A stretch of DNA of 64,000 nt, from NCBI RefSeq assembly GCF_002775205.1, contig NC_036461.1, positions 21,194,875 to 21,258,874 on the forward strand. Direction: 5' to 3'. Position 1 is the first letter of the stretch. Each line of letters opens with the position of its first letter. Shown piece by piece: positions 12,516 through 24,164 of this stretch. The notes under the pieces are model-generated. The model was given only the letters and a program-made list of their open reading frames with translations, did not search any database and was not told where the DNA came from. The stretch is from Xiphophorus maculatus. Its lineage: Eukaryota; Chordata; Actinopteri; Cyprinodontiformes; Poeciliidae. Both the position numbers and the translations under genes were made by a program.

Positions 12516-13369
12516 AAGGGGGGTTTCTATTTGGAACAATCGCCTCCTTTGTCACAGTCTCCTCTCTCCCTGCTGGAGCAGCGGGTTGCTGCTCTCCGTG
12601 AGAACTTTCACACCTTCTCACAGCTGCATTACAATCTGACGGTCAAACACTGGAACCGGTTCTGTGTCTTCTGGTTACGTCTGACTGACGCAACCTCTGG
12701 AAATACTCACAGTGCTTCACCGCTTCTAGTTCCTGAACATTAAACAATTCAAACTACCGCATACAGGACGTGGTCTGCACTAAATACAAGAAATGATCTC
12801 GATATGTTCTGTTGTTGCTGTTGCAGCAGCATTGTTAGCCTGAATATGATCATTATTGTTGTTGTTCCTATAAGGGGCGCTGCTAGAGGGGGCGCCAAAG
12901 TAATGACAGAAAAATTATTTCTAGTCGGCATTTTCTGTGTTTAACAGCTGTTTGTTTGTGCATGTGTAATAACAGAGCATGATATCATGATATCCGCTCC
13001 ATCATCATAATTTCACATTTCCACAACAGGAAATGTGTTGAGTGATGCTGTTACGTTTCATCATATCATTGTACAATATATAATTTGTTTTATTTGTTTT
13101 TCGCTCTCAGCCGCATCATATAAAATAATAAACGTCTTTTATTTTATAAGCAGGACTCGGAGTATAGTGCAGGGCATTCTGGGTAAATACAGTCAAAGTG
13201 TGTCTGGAGCCAGCGGGAGAAATGGCTTGTGGCCTTTTGCCAAACACAAAAGAGAAATCCTACAACCTCCAAACTCCGGCCCGACTCCATTTTTCTTTAC
13301 ATTTCTTGAAGGATGAAGTTGCACTCATGCCTTCTTCAGAGGTTTTTATGTCGTTTTCTTCAGTGGTTC

Positions 13370-13500
13370 TTGGTGCAGCGACACCACAGGCGAGGAGAGG
13401 AACAGGTTTTTCCACGCCAGCTGAAAACGTAACAAATGTCGCAACTTTGGTCCCCAATCGAACCGAGTCTGTGGGACCAGCAGGTGTGAAAACACCCTAA
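13370..13500. mobile_element. Decayed MITE fragment
   Basis: The segment ending CAGGTGTGAAAACACCCTAA, with CCAATCGAACCGAG just before it, resembles the end of a teleost non-autonomous DNA transposon. Only one end is recognisable. Confidence 0.35.
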
Positions 13501-13779
13501 AATATGCGTCATAGAAATCCCTGCTCCAGTGTAACCTCTGTAGGTTCCCATCATGGAGACAGACTAATCGAAGATGATTTTCCTCATAATAACGCTGCCA
13601 ACATTTTACACAAACAGACCCTCCCTCAGTATAACTACACAGTGACCCACATCCTCTCTGACTCTGCAGGATGCTAACCTGACTCCTCCGATGAGAGCAG
13701 CAGCTATAGAAACAGATGAAGACGGACCAGTTGACTCTCACAAGGAGCTTTTCCCTCAGACCCTGCAGAGAATCTTAAG

Positions 13780-14060
13780 GAACAGAGCCAGTCCCGGCCG
13801 TTAAGGGGCCTCGTGCTAATTGAGGCGATGACCCCCCCCTCCTGATTCCCTGCCTCGGGACGCTCTTAGTGTTTTTTCTTTTTTCCCAGGATTCTTTCTG
13901 CTTCAGTGTGCTTCTCTCAATGGGATTACGCCGGGCCGCTGAGAGGAGGGAGGGGAGCCGTTTGGTTTCCTGTTCCAGGCTGATCGCGTCAGACAAAGCT
14001 GGCCATGGGTTTTTACACAAATTCTATCCGTCTTCAGATCCACTTCACCGTTAATCAAAG
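13780..14060. promoter_or_regulatory. Candidate regulatory element between emx1 and noto
   Basis: A non-repetitive block of higher GC with a homeodomain core, GTGCTAATTGAGGC, at about 13812, and GGGATTACGCC (a Bicoid/Otx-like TAATCC on the other strand) near 13922. No supported coding frame. From here to 15.29 kb the sequence is AT-rich repeat debris. Confidence 0.3.
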
Positions 14061-15584
14061 TGATCAGGAGAACCAGTTGGGGAGCGAAAGACAGAGGAGA
14101 TCATGTCTGTTGTTTATTAAGATTATTAAGACACGTCTTAATTCTCACCACGTTCCGCTGCAATTTTTAGTTGATTTAGCTCATTTTTCCTTTTCCCTTG
14201 AAGATTTAAACATTTTTAAAGGTTTTTCTGGCACTTTATTTGCAGTAGATCAGACAGGAAATGGACAATAGAGAGACAAGGTGGGAAAACATGTAGTGAA
14301 CTTGGTCTGCATCCTGTGGTTGTGGAGCCACCTGTGGCTCTTTAGACACGTGGCTCAATGTGGCTCTTAGAAAATTGCTAAAAACTGAGCAATAATTTAA
14401 AAATGTAAATATAGTTAAAAATAATAGTTGTCTTCATACAAAGTGTGCATATTTATTTCGTTGATTATTCTTTTATGGAGTAATTTTTTTGTCATTGTGA
14501 TGCAAACTATCTGCTTTCGTTTTATATAAATTTACAGAAAATAAAATACATGTCCCATTAAAGGAATTGTATTATATTTCAATTCGAATTCAATTCATAT
14601 TCAAAAATACTTTATTAACCCACAAGGAAAATACAATAATATTTAAAAACAAAATGTAGTTTTTTTTTGCTTTGTAAATTAGAAATCTAACTAAATTTCC
14701 TACGGCATATGTTATAAAAACGAGCTGTTTTGTTTTGAAGAGCCGTGTTGCTCTTCTGGCTATAAGGACATTTTATTTGGTTGGACAGAAAACAAAAAGT
14801 ATGAGATCAGGGCCACGCTAAGAGGACATAATAAAATTCAGAGAATAAAGTTGAGGTAATACGAGAATATTGTATTATGAAAACAAAGTGATCATTTTAC
14901 GACTTTATTCTAAAGTCTAAAGAAAATGTCTGACTTCATCGTTTTGCATGCCGTCACAAAATTTGAATTAGTATTTTTGTAAATCCTGGACAATGTATTA
15001 CAATGATAATATCTAAATCTGGCCAAATCATAAAAGCAAAAGATATATATTACAAAGGAGTATTAAAAAGACCTCAGGGTGTCAAAATTAAGTGCTTGTA
15101 TACATTTTTAAATGACAGGGAAGATAATAATAAAAAAGACAAATAGTGGTTTCTAATCATGCTTCCATTTCCACCAATCAGAAGTGGAGCGTTACTTGAC
15201 GTGGAACCCGCACAGGAAGCTACAATTCCTTCATCGTTTATTCATCCGCGGCAGCTTTCCTGTACAAACACATTTCCATGAAGCATGAAAATATATTAGA
15301 ATATATTTGTTAACACAAAATAATGACGCTGTGTCCAGTGTTTGCCATCAGCCACTCTGACAAGACTCCCACATCGACATCCTTCTGTCTGCCAGAGAGC
15401 GGACACCTGCCTGTGGGAACCGTGTCCACCGACTGGCAGTGAGAACAGCCATGCTGGCGGTTTAAACAGATTAAGCAGCGAGAGCTTGGCTCTGTGGCGC
15501 TGAGACAGAGTGACCCCTACCACCCCGGGGGTTACAGATATTCCAGCTAATCCCCCCAGCTGGGTATTTATTTGCTTTGCACAG

Positions 15585-15754
15585 ATCGGAGGGGAACCCG
15601 AGTCTGTCCCCGACCTTACGTGAGAGCAGACCCGGGAGGAAATGTCTCCATCGTCTTCACCCCGGGCGCAGAGGGAGGCGAGATGATCTACGAGCAAATG
15701 TCGGAGGTCGGCGTGATCGGACTGAAGAGGGGTTCGATTATAGCAGATGCCGAG
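15585..15754 (+). other. Orphan exon-like segment of unknown origin
   Basis: Preceded by a good acceptor (TTTGCTTTGCACAG) and followed by a donor-like GAG/GTAATG. The enclosed 170 bases are fully open in one frame (phase 1 in, phase 0 out), with a gene-like bias to C or G at third codon positions (GTC, ATC, TTC, ACC, CTG). The peptide includes DPGGNVSIVFTPGAEGGEM and then VGVIGLKRGSIIADAE; I do not recognise it. No partner exon was found nearby on the plus strand. It may be an exon of an unrecognised gene, a relic exon, or a GC-rich conserved element that is open by chance. Confidence 0.3.
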
Positions 15755-15834
15755 GTAATGAGGAAGTGTAATTTATCGCATTTAGCAGCACAAACGATCA
15801 GTGCCTAAAAGGTTTTGGTCAAAAGTTCACCTGC

Positions 15835-16290
15835 AGTCATCACAGTCCGTTTAAAATGGACTTTTTTGAGCTTTACATCATGTTACAATGTCATTCCCTC
15901 ATCATAAACATATCTAGAGTTTATGATCATCATACATGTTTTCATGCATGATGCTTTCATGCATGTTTGAGAGCCTTTGAATCTCTTATGGCAGCCATTC
16001 AGGTGTGCAAAACACCTGGGTGGACCTAGCTTCACCTTCTAGGAAGAAGGAGGAGATTCAGTTTCCAAACACTCCTTCCCTAAAGGAGCTGCTGGCTCCT
16101 TCAGACTAGCCAGCAGCAAGTAGCTAACAGTTGGTGGAACTGCAGCTCTGCTGAGCTCATTACAGGAGCTACTTCTCAGTAAAACGCTATTAAAGGGTCA
16201 ATAGAGGAGCCATATTGTGATGACTTTCTGAGGGTGGAGTTTCAGAAAGAAAAGGAGTTTTTAAAGTCATTTTCAAGTTGTTAAATTTTT
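15835..16290 (+). mobile_element. TTAA-type MITE family R2, copy 1 (degraded)
   Basis: Shares ordered blocks with the copies at 23768, 27651 and 44762: GACTTTTTTGAGCTTTACATC, then GGCAGCCATTCAG, AAACACCTGGGTGGACCTAG, GTGATGACTTTCTGAGGGTGGAG and TTTCAGAAAGAA. The terminal repeats are eroded. Confidence 0.6.
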
Positions 16291-16559
16291 TAAAGTTAAA
16301 TACTGGAATTTTTTTAACAACTGAGAGTAACATACTTATTAGATCGGGCCATAAAATGGCTCAATGAACTTCAGAAACAGGCTCAATGTTCACAAAACTA
16401 GTCATTTATAAATTTGCATTTGAATTTATACAACTCAACTTTAAATGTCTTTTGTAAAATATTTAACAAGCTTTGGAAATAATTTACACTGGATATTTGA
16501 CCACCTCTTCTGTCAGAGATCATTTAATTTGGTGATCATAGACTCAACCTCAAAACTTC

Positions 16560-17095
16560 CAATCAAAGAAACCATCTAACTAATGTCAAAACGATCAATT
16601 AAAGCCAAAGCGTTTGCTCATATAACTCACAAGAATTATGCCAGAAAATTGTTGATGAATACAAAAAGCATGTGGTTTCTTAGCGAATTGTTTATTCTTG
16701 GATATATTTTATGTATAAACTTAAGCTGTGGAAACAATGAAGAGCCCAGAGCGCTGAACCCCATTGAGAACCTTGTGGTTGTTCCAGAAAATATTGATTT
16801 CTGAACTCTTCCTCAGTGAAAACATTAGTATTGTTGTTTCTAAATTAATATGAACTTGTTTCCTTTGCATTATTTGAGGTGTGAAAGCGCTGCATCTTTT
16901 TCGTGATTTTGACCATTTCTCACTTTCTGCAAATAAATACTTCATTTTCACTTGGAAGTTCGGAGACATGTTGACAGTAGTTCATAGAATAAAAGAACAA
17001 TGTTCATTTTACTCAAATACCTATAAAACGTAAAATCAGAGAAACTGATTATTTTAAGCAATCTCTTAATTTTTTCCAGAGTTGTAGATTAGAGA
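16560..17095 (+). pseudogene. Tc1-like transposon remnant, 3' part
   Basis: The frame at 16583-16804 ends with a degraded form of the transposase motif S-P-D-L-N-P-I-E-N-L-W, here EPRALNPIENLVV (codons at about 16742-16780). Downstream come the familiar Tc1 3' features: TTATTTGAGGTGTGAAAGCG, a CAAATAAATACTTC stretch, then a terminal TTTTTTCCAGAGTTGTAG near 17073-17090. Inactive. Confidence 0.65.
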
Positions 17096-17609
17096 AAAGC
17101 CACAGTATATTAACATCTATCCATACAATATTAGCTTGCAAAAATGACTAAAGCTGCATTGTAAAATTAATCCACTCCCAAAATTGAAGAGTTCAAATAA
17201 ATTATTTACATTTTCAAGTTAGTATGACATTCAGACCCCTGATGAGTGCATCTAAACGAATGACTGGAGTGAATCTTTACTGAGGAGAGGCAGAATCTCA
17301 AGATGCTTTATGTGACTTTCACAAAATGTGTTATTTGAACTTTTAAATTATGTCTTTTATGTTTTCCTTTGAGAGCTTTTGATGTGAAGGGCAGAGGAGA
17401 AAGAAAGAAACACAACTGAATTGGCATTAAAGTCCTAAAATATATTTAAAAATATGTCAGATGTAAAGCCATACATGATACGTTCTCATCTCCGAGGAAT
17501 AAACGTAGAAAATTAAATATATAAGAATAAATCTATTAAATAGTCATAGTCGGAGACAGCCGTCTCCTTTCTCAGCGCTATGTACAGGGAAGTCTTTGTT
17601 CTGAAACGG

Positions 17610-19126
17610 TCAGCAGTGGTCCACCGAGTCATCGGATACATCGATATCCACATCCGAGTCGGAGAAGTCTTCGTCGCCTTCGTCTCCGTGGCCCTGAGAT
17701 CCGGGACTCTTCAGCGGAGCGGCCAGTCCCAGTTTGGCCAGTTTGGCCTGCTGCTGCTCCAGACTCTGTTTGCGCCACTTGATGCGTCTGTTCTGGAACC
17801 AGACTTTGACCTGGAGAGAGACGGAGAGAAAAATATTTGTAAGGATTTCAACATGGATTTTATTTCACACTTTGATACTTACTAGTTTCGAAATGTGATG
17901 TTCTGCTCTAGTTAAATTAGCAGATTTATCTTAGTCAAAGTAGCTAGCCGTTAGCCTCACTGGTTCCGTGTTGAGCAGAGAACCAGTGAGAATATGTTTA
18001 TGAAAGTTATATTTTGAATGAATATATCAGTTTTCATAGAAGATACAAAACTGTCATAGAATTTGTGATTGAGAGTAAAATTGTAACTACTATTAACAAG
18101 CTAACAGCTTGTTTTACGTGTTTGATATTTGTCAATTAACATATGTCTGTTTTGCATAATTATGTATTCTGAGAGATAACTCTGAATTGAGAATTTTTAA
18201 ACACTATGATCTTTTTTTCATGAGTTTATGCCTGTGAAAATGTTTTGTCAAATTTATTAAATGCTGCTTGAACAGCTTTTAAAACTGATTTAATTTATTT
18301 GAGGAATAAATTAGATGTTAACATAGAAATTTAAAAACCTGCTTGTTTTCTTTGTCTTTTAGCTTTTAATGATTTCTTTTAAGAAATAATAGTTAGGGTT
18401 TTTTTGTTATTGTTTTGTTTTTAAAGCTGGTTCTCTCGTTCTAGTTCTGACCTGAGCCTCTGTGAGCTGCAGAGCGGAGGCCAGGAGGAACCTCTCGGAT
18501 CCCACCATGTACTGCTGCCGGGCGAACTCCTTCTCCAGCCGGGACAGCTGCTCGCTGGTGAAGCTGGTGCGCATGCGTTTCGACTTTCCGCCTTTCGTCT
18601 TGAACTGGTGCATCGCTGCGTTCGCTTTGGACACGGTTGCTGTGAAACAAAGAGAGAGGAAATGTTTACTGACTCTGTAACACGAAGACGCGATCTTCCA
18701 CGTGTCCGACGTCGCTCCAGTTTTTTTGTTTTTTCTTTTACCTTGTGAGTAAAACGCTCCCCGGCAGGATGGTGCGTAGGTGAACGGCGGGTAGCAGTAG
18801 ACGGAATATCCAGGCTGCGGGTGAACGCTGGGGTGCAACGCGTTGGGTGAATAGAGGTATTGTGCCGGTGGAAGCGTTAACCCGGCCAGGTGCGGAGGAG
18901 GCGCGGTTTGCGGGTATTTCTCCCCCCACTGGTTCGGTCCGCTCCGGTCTCTGGGTGCCGCCTCCTCCGGCTTGGCCAGCAGAGCCTCGATGGTGAAAGA
19001 CTTCCCGCTTGGAGTCTTCGCGGCCGGAGCGCAGCGGCTCCCGTTGCTCTGAGCGCATAGTGAGGCCCGTGCGTAATTACGCACGGAGTATCCGCCAGCT
19101 TCCATTGGTCTGTTCGGTATCTGCAT
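17610..19126 (-). CDS. noto: Notochord homeobox, floating head (three exons, 257 aa)
   Basis: Homeodomain repressor needed for notochord fate in fish and for node/notochord and left-right patterning in mammals (family knowledge). Coding exons on the minus strand are 19126-18742, 18639-18452 and 17810-17610. Splice sites are CAAG/gtaaaa, ttcacag/CAACC, CTCAG/gtcaga and ctccag/GTCAAA. An eh1-type Groucho motif, FTIEALLAK, lies at 44-52, followed by a Pro/Tyr-rich linker. The homeodomain is at about 148-207 (KRMRTSF to [13 protein letters not shown]), followed by QSLEQQQAKLAKLG. The tail is very acidic (DEGDEDFSDSDVDIDVSDDS) and ends VDHC. The start is the first ATG after a TATA box. Intron 1 is only 102 bases, a multiple of three, and has no in-frame stop. 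The neighbour is emx1 on the same strand. Confidence 0.94.
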
Positions 19127-19237
19127 GTTTCAAATTTGCTCTCTGAGGGGGAAATAAAAAAATAAAATAAAAATAAAAAGTTGCTGCTCCGAGGTCCACT
19201 GTGAGAATGAATGCCTGACCCACCTGAAGAGCCTCGA

Positions 19238-19243
19238 TTTATA
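19238..19243 (-). promoter_or_regulatory. noto TATA box
   Basis: The minus strand reads GGGGTATAAATCG, with TATAAA at 19243-19238, about 112 bases upstream of the noto ATG. This predicts a transcription start near 19210 and a short leader of about 85 bases. Confidence 0.65.
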
Positions 19244-19430
19244 CCCCGGCAGCACGGGGAGGTGCGAACAACCCCCCCGCTAAGCCTTTGTCTTTCTAAG
19301 CAACAGATGAGAGAGACCCAACATCCTTACTACAACGTATCCAATTAATTGGTGGAGTTGTACAAGCTGGGATTGTCAAACATCCTAACCCTTTGAATAA
19401 CAAGGCTTTTGAAGAGCGCTGGGGGTTTTA

Positions 19431-19464
19431 GGGGTGGGGGGGGGGGGGGGGGGGGGGGGGGGGG
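19431..19464. repeat. G homopolymer (29 G) upstream of noto
   Basis: An uninterrupted G run at 19436-19464, preceded by GGGGGTTTTAGGGGT. It lies about 310 bases upstream of the noto start and can form G-quadruplexes. Length is likely polymorphic or partly an assembly artefact. Confidence 0.8.
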
Positions 19465-20149
19465 AGTTGGCGACTCAAGGAGATTTACTGCGCAACAAAT
19501 TCTTGCATGGATCTGAAGGCCAAATGTAATCATTACCGCTGGGGAAAAGCCTTGATGTTCCTAAATCATCTTATTTGGTGGCCTTTTAAGTCCCGCCTGG
19601 CCAACAGATGCTTTAATCAGCGTAACAACTCACCGTGGGCCGTCCTCATCGTGGGCCGTCCAAATCACAGACTCTTGGTTGGTTTGTGGATTATTGTCTC
19701 GTTAACCTTTCATTCAGTCCTAACACGACCGTGTTCTGTTAGCAAAGTGTGCTTTTTAGCAGCAGCTGTGTGGCGTTTGAGACCTGCTGCCTGCTGTAAC
19801 CGAGGCGTCAGATCCAGCGGGGTGTGTTGGGCTCCACTAATCCCACTTCACTACATTAATCCACAGGTTGATCCTCAAAATGCGACCGCGCGTCCACCTG
19901 GACCTGGACATTCGTTTGCTCAATTCTGAGGCATAAATTATCTTTTTAATATTAATACTTCTTATCTTTTTTGTTATTTATTATTGCTCTTGTTTTAGAT
20001 GCCCCCCCCCCCCACCCTCCTTTCTTTCTTTTTGACATTTCACTGTACTGTGTATAAAGTGCACGTGACAAATAAAGCTAAGCTAACCTAGTCTAAAATA
20101 TCATAAAGCAGAATATATCGGTGAATTAAGATGGTATCTTGGATGAAGT

Positions 20150-20450
20150 AGTAAAATCTGGCCCGTGGTTGCTTACTGACACTACCCGGAGAGTCTCCCC
20201 CTCTTTTAACTCGGGATTACTCCCAGCTCTGCAAACTTTCCAGGCTCATTTCCATCATTTGGAAAGCGACAGAAAGCGTCCGCAGCTTTAACTGGCTGTT
20301 AAAACACATTTAAACGCCGCTCGCTCCCTTTGACCTCCGCTCCTTTTTATTTATTCTGCCCACATGACACTAGAATGTCTAATGAAGAGGGCAAACACAG
20401 ACGCTCTCCACCGGTAGCTCAACAATGACGTGCGTCTTCTGATGCCCCGA
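20150..20450. promoter_or_regulatory. Candidate distal element upstream of noto
   Basis: A non-repetitive island about 1.1 kb upstream of noto, with TTTGACCTCCGCTCC near 20328 and GTCTAATGAAGAGG near 20376. No ORF or transposon end was seen. Support is composition and position only. Confidence 0.3.
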
Positions 20451-20485
20451 GTCCCGGACCACCCAGCCCCAGGACTGCTGCTTAC

Positions 20486-20525
20486 CGAGCCGAGCCGAGC
20501 CGAGCCGAGCCGAGCCGAGCCGAGC
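20486..20525. repeat. (CGAGC)8 pentanucleotide repeat
   Basis: Eight near-perfect tandem copies of a GC-rich 5-mer, an unusual unit in a window otherwise dominated by TA, CA and TAA microsatellites. Confidence 0.9.
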
Positions 20526-21529
20526 TGCCCCCAGCCTCCAGAATGTCCCCTTTAATTCACAATGAATTTATTTCTAAATTGTATTTAATAAAAAAAAAGA
20601 AGTTTGTACGAACAACAAAGTGAAATCGTCAAACCAAAAAAAAAAAAAAAAGTGTATACTCTGTATATTATATTGATTTAGTTCACAAAATTTGCTGATT
20701 TCAAAAATGCTGATTTCAGTCAGCATTTAAGAGTAGAAATCTGTAAGTTTAACAGCTAAACGGACCTTTCACAAATTAGTGCAACTCCTGTGAGTAAACG
20801 CAACAAAATCAGAAAAGTCTGAACTGTTTTTTAAGGTCTTTTTATTCCTCTTACTATTCATATGTATGATTAACTATATTACAAAGATTGTGTTTTCTGT
20901 TGCCTGGCACTGTTAAAACTAAGCTAATGAAACTGGCTTAATCTGTTTTGATCAATAGCTCTGAACAAAAACTATAAAGTTTAATGCAGAATTTTAAAAA
21001 TTTGCTTACTCAGCAAGCTGGGTAAATATATTTACATATATAAAAAAACAACCTCTTAATTATTCAAAAAGAAATCCATTAAGCTTCAGGTGTCTGCTGT
21101 TACTTTGGCCTACACTGATAAAGCAAGTTGTTGAAATTGAACAAATAAAACCGGTGTAAGGTGCAAACATTTTTTGGGGTCATTTGTAATCAGTATTTTT
21201 TTTATAAGAAATTATTAAGTTTAACCCTTAATGGATACTCCAATGCATTTCTTTAGATTCTACCCTATTTTTAAAATGCTTTACTCAGTTAAAGCCAGTT
21301 AAATTCCTTTTTTCTTTCTTATGGTACTTTCGTTAAAAAAAATATATATATATCTTACACAAATAAATGAGTGAGGTTCCAAGTATTCAGTTTTATATTG
21401 ACTTTTGTTACAACAGGCAATATTTGTCATTTTATAGCTTCTTTTCTGGTAGAAAAACCATGTTTGATCTTTAATCAGTTTTTAAAATGTATTTATTTAC
21501 GTATTTTGATTTAGTCAAAGTTGCAGTTT

Positions 21530-21800
21530 TGAGTCCTGCAATGAGAGAGTTTTCATTTAGCTGCTGTTGTTTATTGGAACCAGACAAGGAATCCACGGCG
21601 GCGCGTTGCCCCAGAAGGCCTTCCTTTCATAGTCAAGGCTGAGAGGAGAAGTGGAGCTACAGGACGCTCACTAATGGCTCAGTGGGTTGTCCTTTTTTCT
21701 TACCAAGGCTCTAGTCTTAAGCCTGAAGAATCAGCAGCAGCCATTCTGGTTCCCACATGCTAAGCTGAGACACATTCTGCCTCCTAATTGTGTTTGTTTG
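21530..21800. promoter_or_regulatory. Candidate regulatory island
   Basis: A non-repetitive block of moderate GC in the noto-cdc25b interval (for example GTTTATTGGAACCAGACAAGG near 21569). Flanking DNA (20.6-21.5 kb and 21.8-22.5 kb) is AT-rich with nothing recognised. Confidence 0.22.
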
Positions 21801-22529
21801 TTAAACAGAAAAAAATGACCGATCACGTTTATCAAAATCAATTCATGTAGAATCTCCAGCTTTAAAAATGTTCCAAAATAAAATTCGTGCTTGATTAATA
21901 GTTTTTGTATTGATTTTTACTAATGAAAATCTGAAAAGTGCGTTGTGCTTTTGGATTAACTGTGGAATCCTCCACTTCCTGGTGTTACATTGTAAACAGT
22001 CCCCATCCCAAAGCCAGTTCTTTAAATCTCATCTCTCCTCTCTTAATGATCTAAACTATATATTTGTAAGCTAAAATGACATAGACAAAGTCAGACATAC
22101 GTCCAAGTTCAAGTTTGTGGCACAACTTGAATCCAGTCTGAGCTTGAGATATTTTACAAGGACGTACAAGGCGATGGCTGACGCAAAAAAAAAAAAAAAA
22201 AAAACAACTAACTTCCACAAAAGGTTGTGCAAAAATATTAACTCATGGTGTTGAAAAGAAATCCACATAACATCATCCCAATAAAATGAAAGACAAGTTG
22301 CTAAAAAAAACAAACCAAAAACCCTGAGGCCTTGTGAGTTTCTTCCTTTAAACTCTGTTGTGTATCTGAAAATAAGAATACAAACAAGTCAGGTAAGTAT
22401 TTGTGTATTTTCATTCAATATTTCTACGATTTATCATTCAACAAACATGATAACAGTGGAGGATTTGAGAACGTTGTCCCTGTGGGATGACAGAGGAGTG
22501 ACAGCTGTAGTGAGGAGAAGCTCGGTCGT

Positions 22530-22860
22530 AGTTCACAGGTGATTGAATGGAACAAAGGCATAAAGAAACGCCGTCATCATTATTATCTCTGGCCCTTTTC
22601 TCACCCGGCCGACACATTCAGCTATCACAGTGCTGAGCCTTTCCTGTCCCCTCACATCCATCACTAATGAGGTTTTTTTAAAGTCATTTACATGAATCAG
22701 GCCCAGAGCGACCGGCCTCTGGGCCTGAGTGGGTCGCTTCAGGTTCCTGCTGGGCCTCGGCCTCCACAGCCGCTCTGAGTGGGAGTCCGGCAGAAAGCCA
22801 CATATCCTCCGTCTGGCTGCAGTACGCATCCAGGTACCTCAGCTGGCGCATGCTAGTGTG
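22530..22860. promoter_or_regulatory. Candidate conserved enhancer with octamer and Sox-like motifs
   Basis: Contains GAACAAAGG (Sox-like) near 22549, CATCACTAATGAGG near 22659, and GTCATTTACATGAAT (octamer-like ATTTACAT) near 22683. It is flanked by AT-rich DNA and has no transposon similarity. Confidence 0.35.
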
Positions 22861-23389
22861 GTTCCCGCTTTGTCCTCAACTTGGAATCAGAACGTCTTAA
22901 AGTAAATACCAGCCTTACGTCTTTTTTTCTTTAAAGTTTTGTTAGAAACATCTGAGATTTACAACAAAGGAACTCCTCAGGATTTGTTAAAACATGTCCG
23001 AAGAGGCCAAGTCTAAATGAAAACAAGTCTTTATAGGTAATTAGCATGCCAGTGAAGAGCTATCAGATATTTTAACGCTTGCTGTTGTGATTGAAACACT
23101 GTGATGTCTTTTCATCTTCTAATTGTGAGGCTTAATTGTGGGATTGAAAAGAAATCACATTCGAATGCTTGTTTTCTTGTCAGGGCTCCTTTCTTACTGA
23201 ATAGTAGAGAAGAGAAAGTTTTAGAGATCTAAGGAAAGAGCTGTTTTTAAACCGCTGGGAAATGCTTTGTGTGGGACAGATATCGATGGTTTAGCTGTTG
23301 TGATCCAGAATAAAGAGATTCCAATTTTCAGATACGTGGATTAAAAAGATAAATAAACCAACTCATTTCTTGACTGGAACCAGCCCGTT

Positions 23390-23630
23390 TTGCATATCGC
23401 TGAGCAGATGGAGTGCTATTTTCATTTTAATGTAAAGCCACACCCCCTCCCAACACTGTACCTGACCCTTTGGGCTACTGCGTGAGCTGGGGGCTTACAG
23501 GTGACCACTGCGTCCTCCGACTGTTTGCATTGACAACTGACCACAACGATACCAACTTAATGAGGGATTAACTTTCTCAGTGAGCGGGAGGCGGGTCTGT
23601 CCTGCTGGAGTGTATTCAAGATGTCTGACA
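23390..23630. promoter_or_regulatory. Candidate regulatory island with octamer-like motif
   Basis: Includes GTTTTGCATATCGC (POU octamer-like) near 23387 and CTTAATGAGGGATTAAC near 23557. Non-coding; conservation untested. Confidence 0.27.
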
Positions 23631-23767
23631 CTTGAGCCGAAGTGAAAGCACTATGCAGAAGAAAAGGTTTAGTCACAAACAGTAAGAGTGGAACAATTTT
23701 ATTAGCTATTTAATGCAGGAAAAATAAATAAAGAGTGGAAAATGGGAGTCCGAAATTGAATTCTTTT

Positions 23768-24000
23768 AAAGAGGCGGTATTATATAAAATCGACTTCTTT
23801 GAGCTTTATATCCTGCTATAATGTCATTAATTTGTCAAAAACAGACCTTGATTGTCACCTTGATTCTTTCATGCATGTTTGAGAAAGTTTTTAATATCCC
23901 ATGGCAACCGTACAGCTTTGCAAAGCGCCTGGGTGGACCTAGCTCCGCCTTCTAGGCAAAGCTTCTCCTCCAAGCTGCAGTTTCCAAGAGGTTGCAGTCC
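23768..24000 (+). mobile_element. TTAA-type MITE family R2, copy 2 (left half)
   Basis: Opens AAAGAGGCGGTATTATATAA, then TCGACTTCTTTGAGC and CGCCTGGGTGGACCTAGCTC, matching the other R2 copies. The right part is missing. Confidence 0.6.
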
Positions 24001-24164
24001 TGTAAAGCGGGCCCCTACAGGAGGGCCCTTTCCCAGGTGCTTTGAGGGCTCTGTGGAGACCCTCATATGCCCCCCTTCCATCCCGTTTTCCTCCGTTTAA
24101 TGGAGGTGAGAATTGGCGGGTTGGACTTTAACACTTAACCTCTGTTTACACTTCCTGTGGGTGT

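Noticed and set aside
12876-12896. GCTAGAGGGGGCGC as a CTCF site
   Set aside because: Only the right half fits; the CCA part is absent.
13346-13741. 131-codon minus-strand open frame
   Set aside because: Overlaps MITE-like sequence and shows no protein similarity that I recognise.
15296-15697. 133-codon minus-strand open frame
   Set aside because: Antisense to the exon-like segment, no recognisable motif and no splice context.
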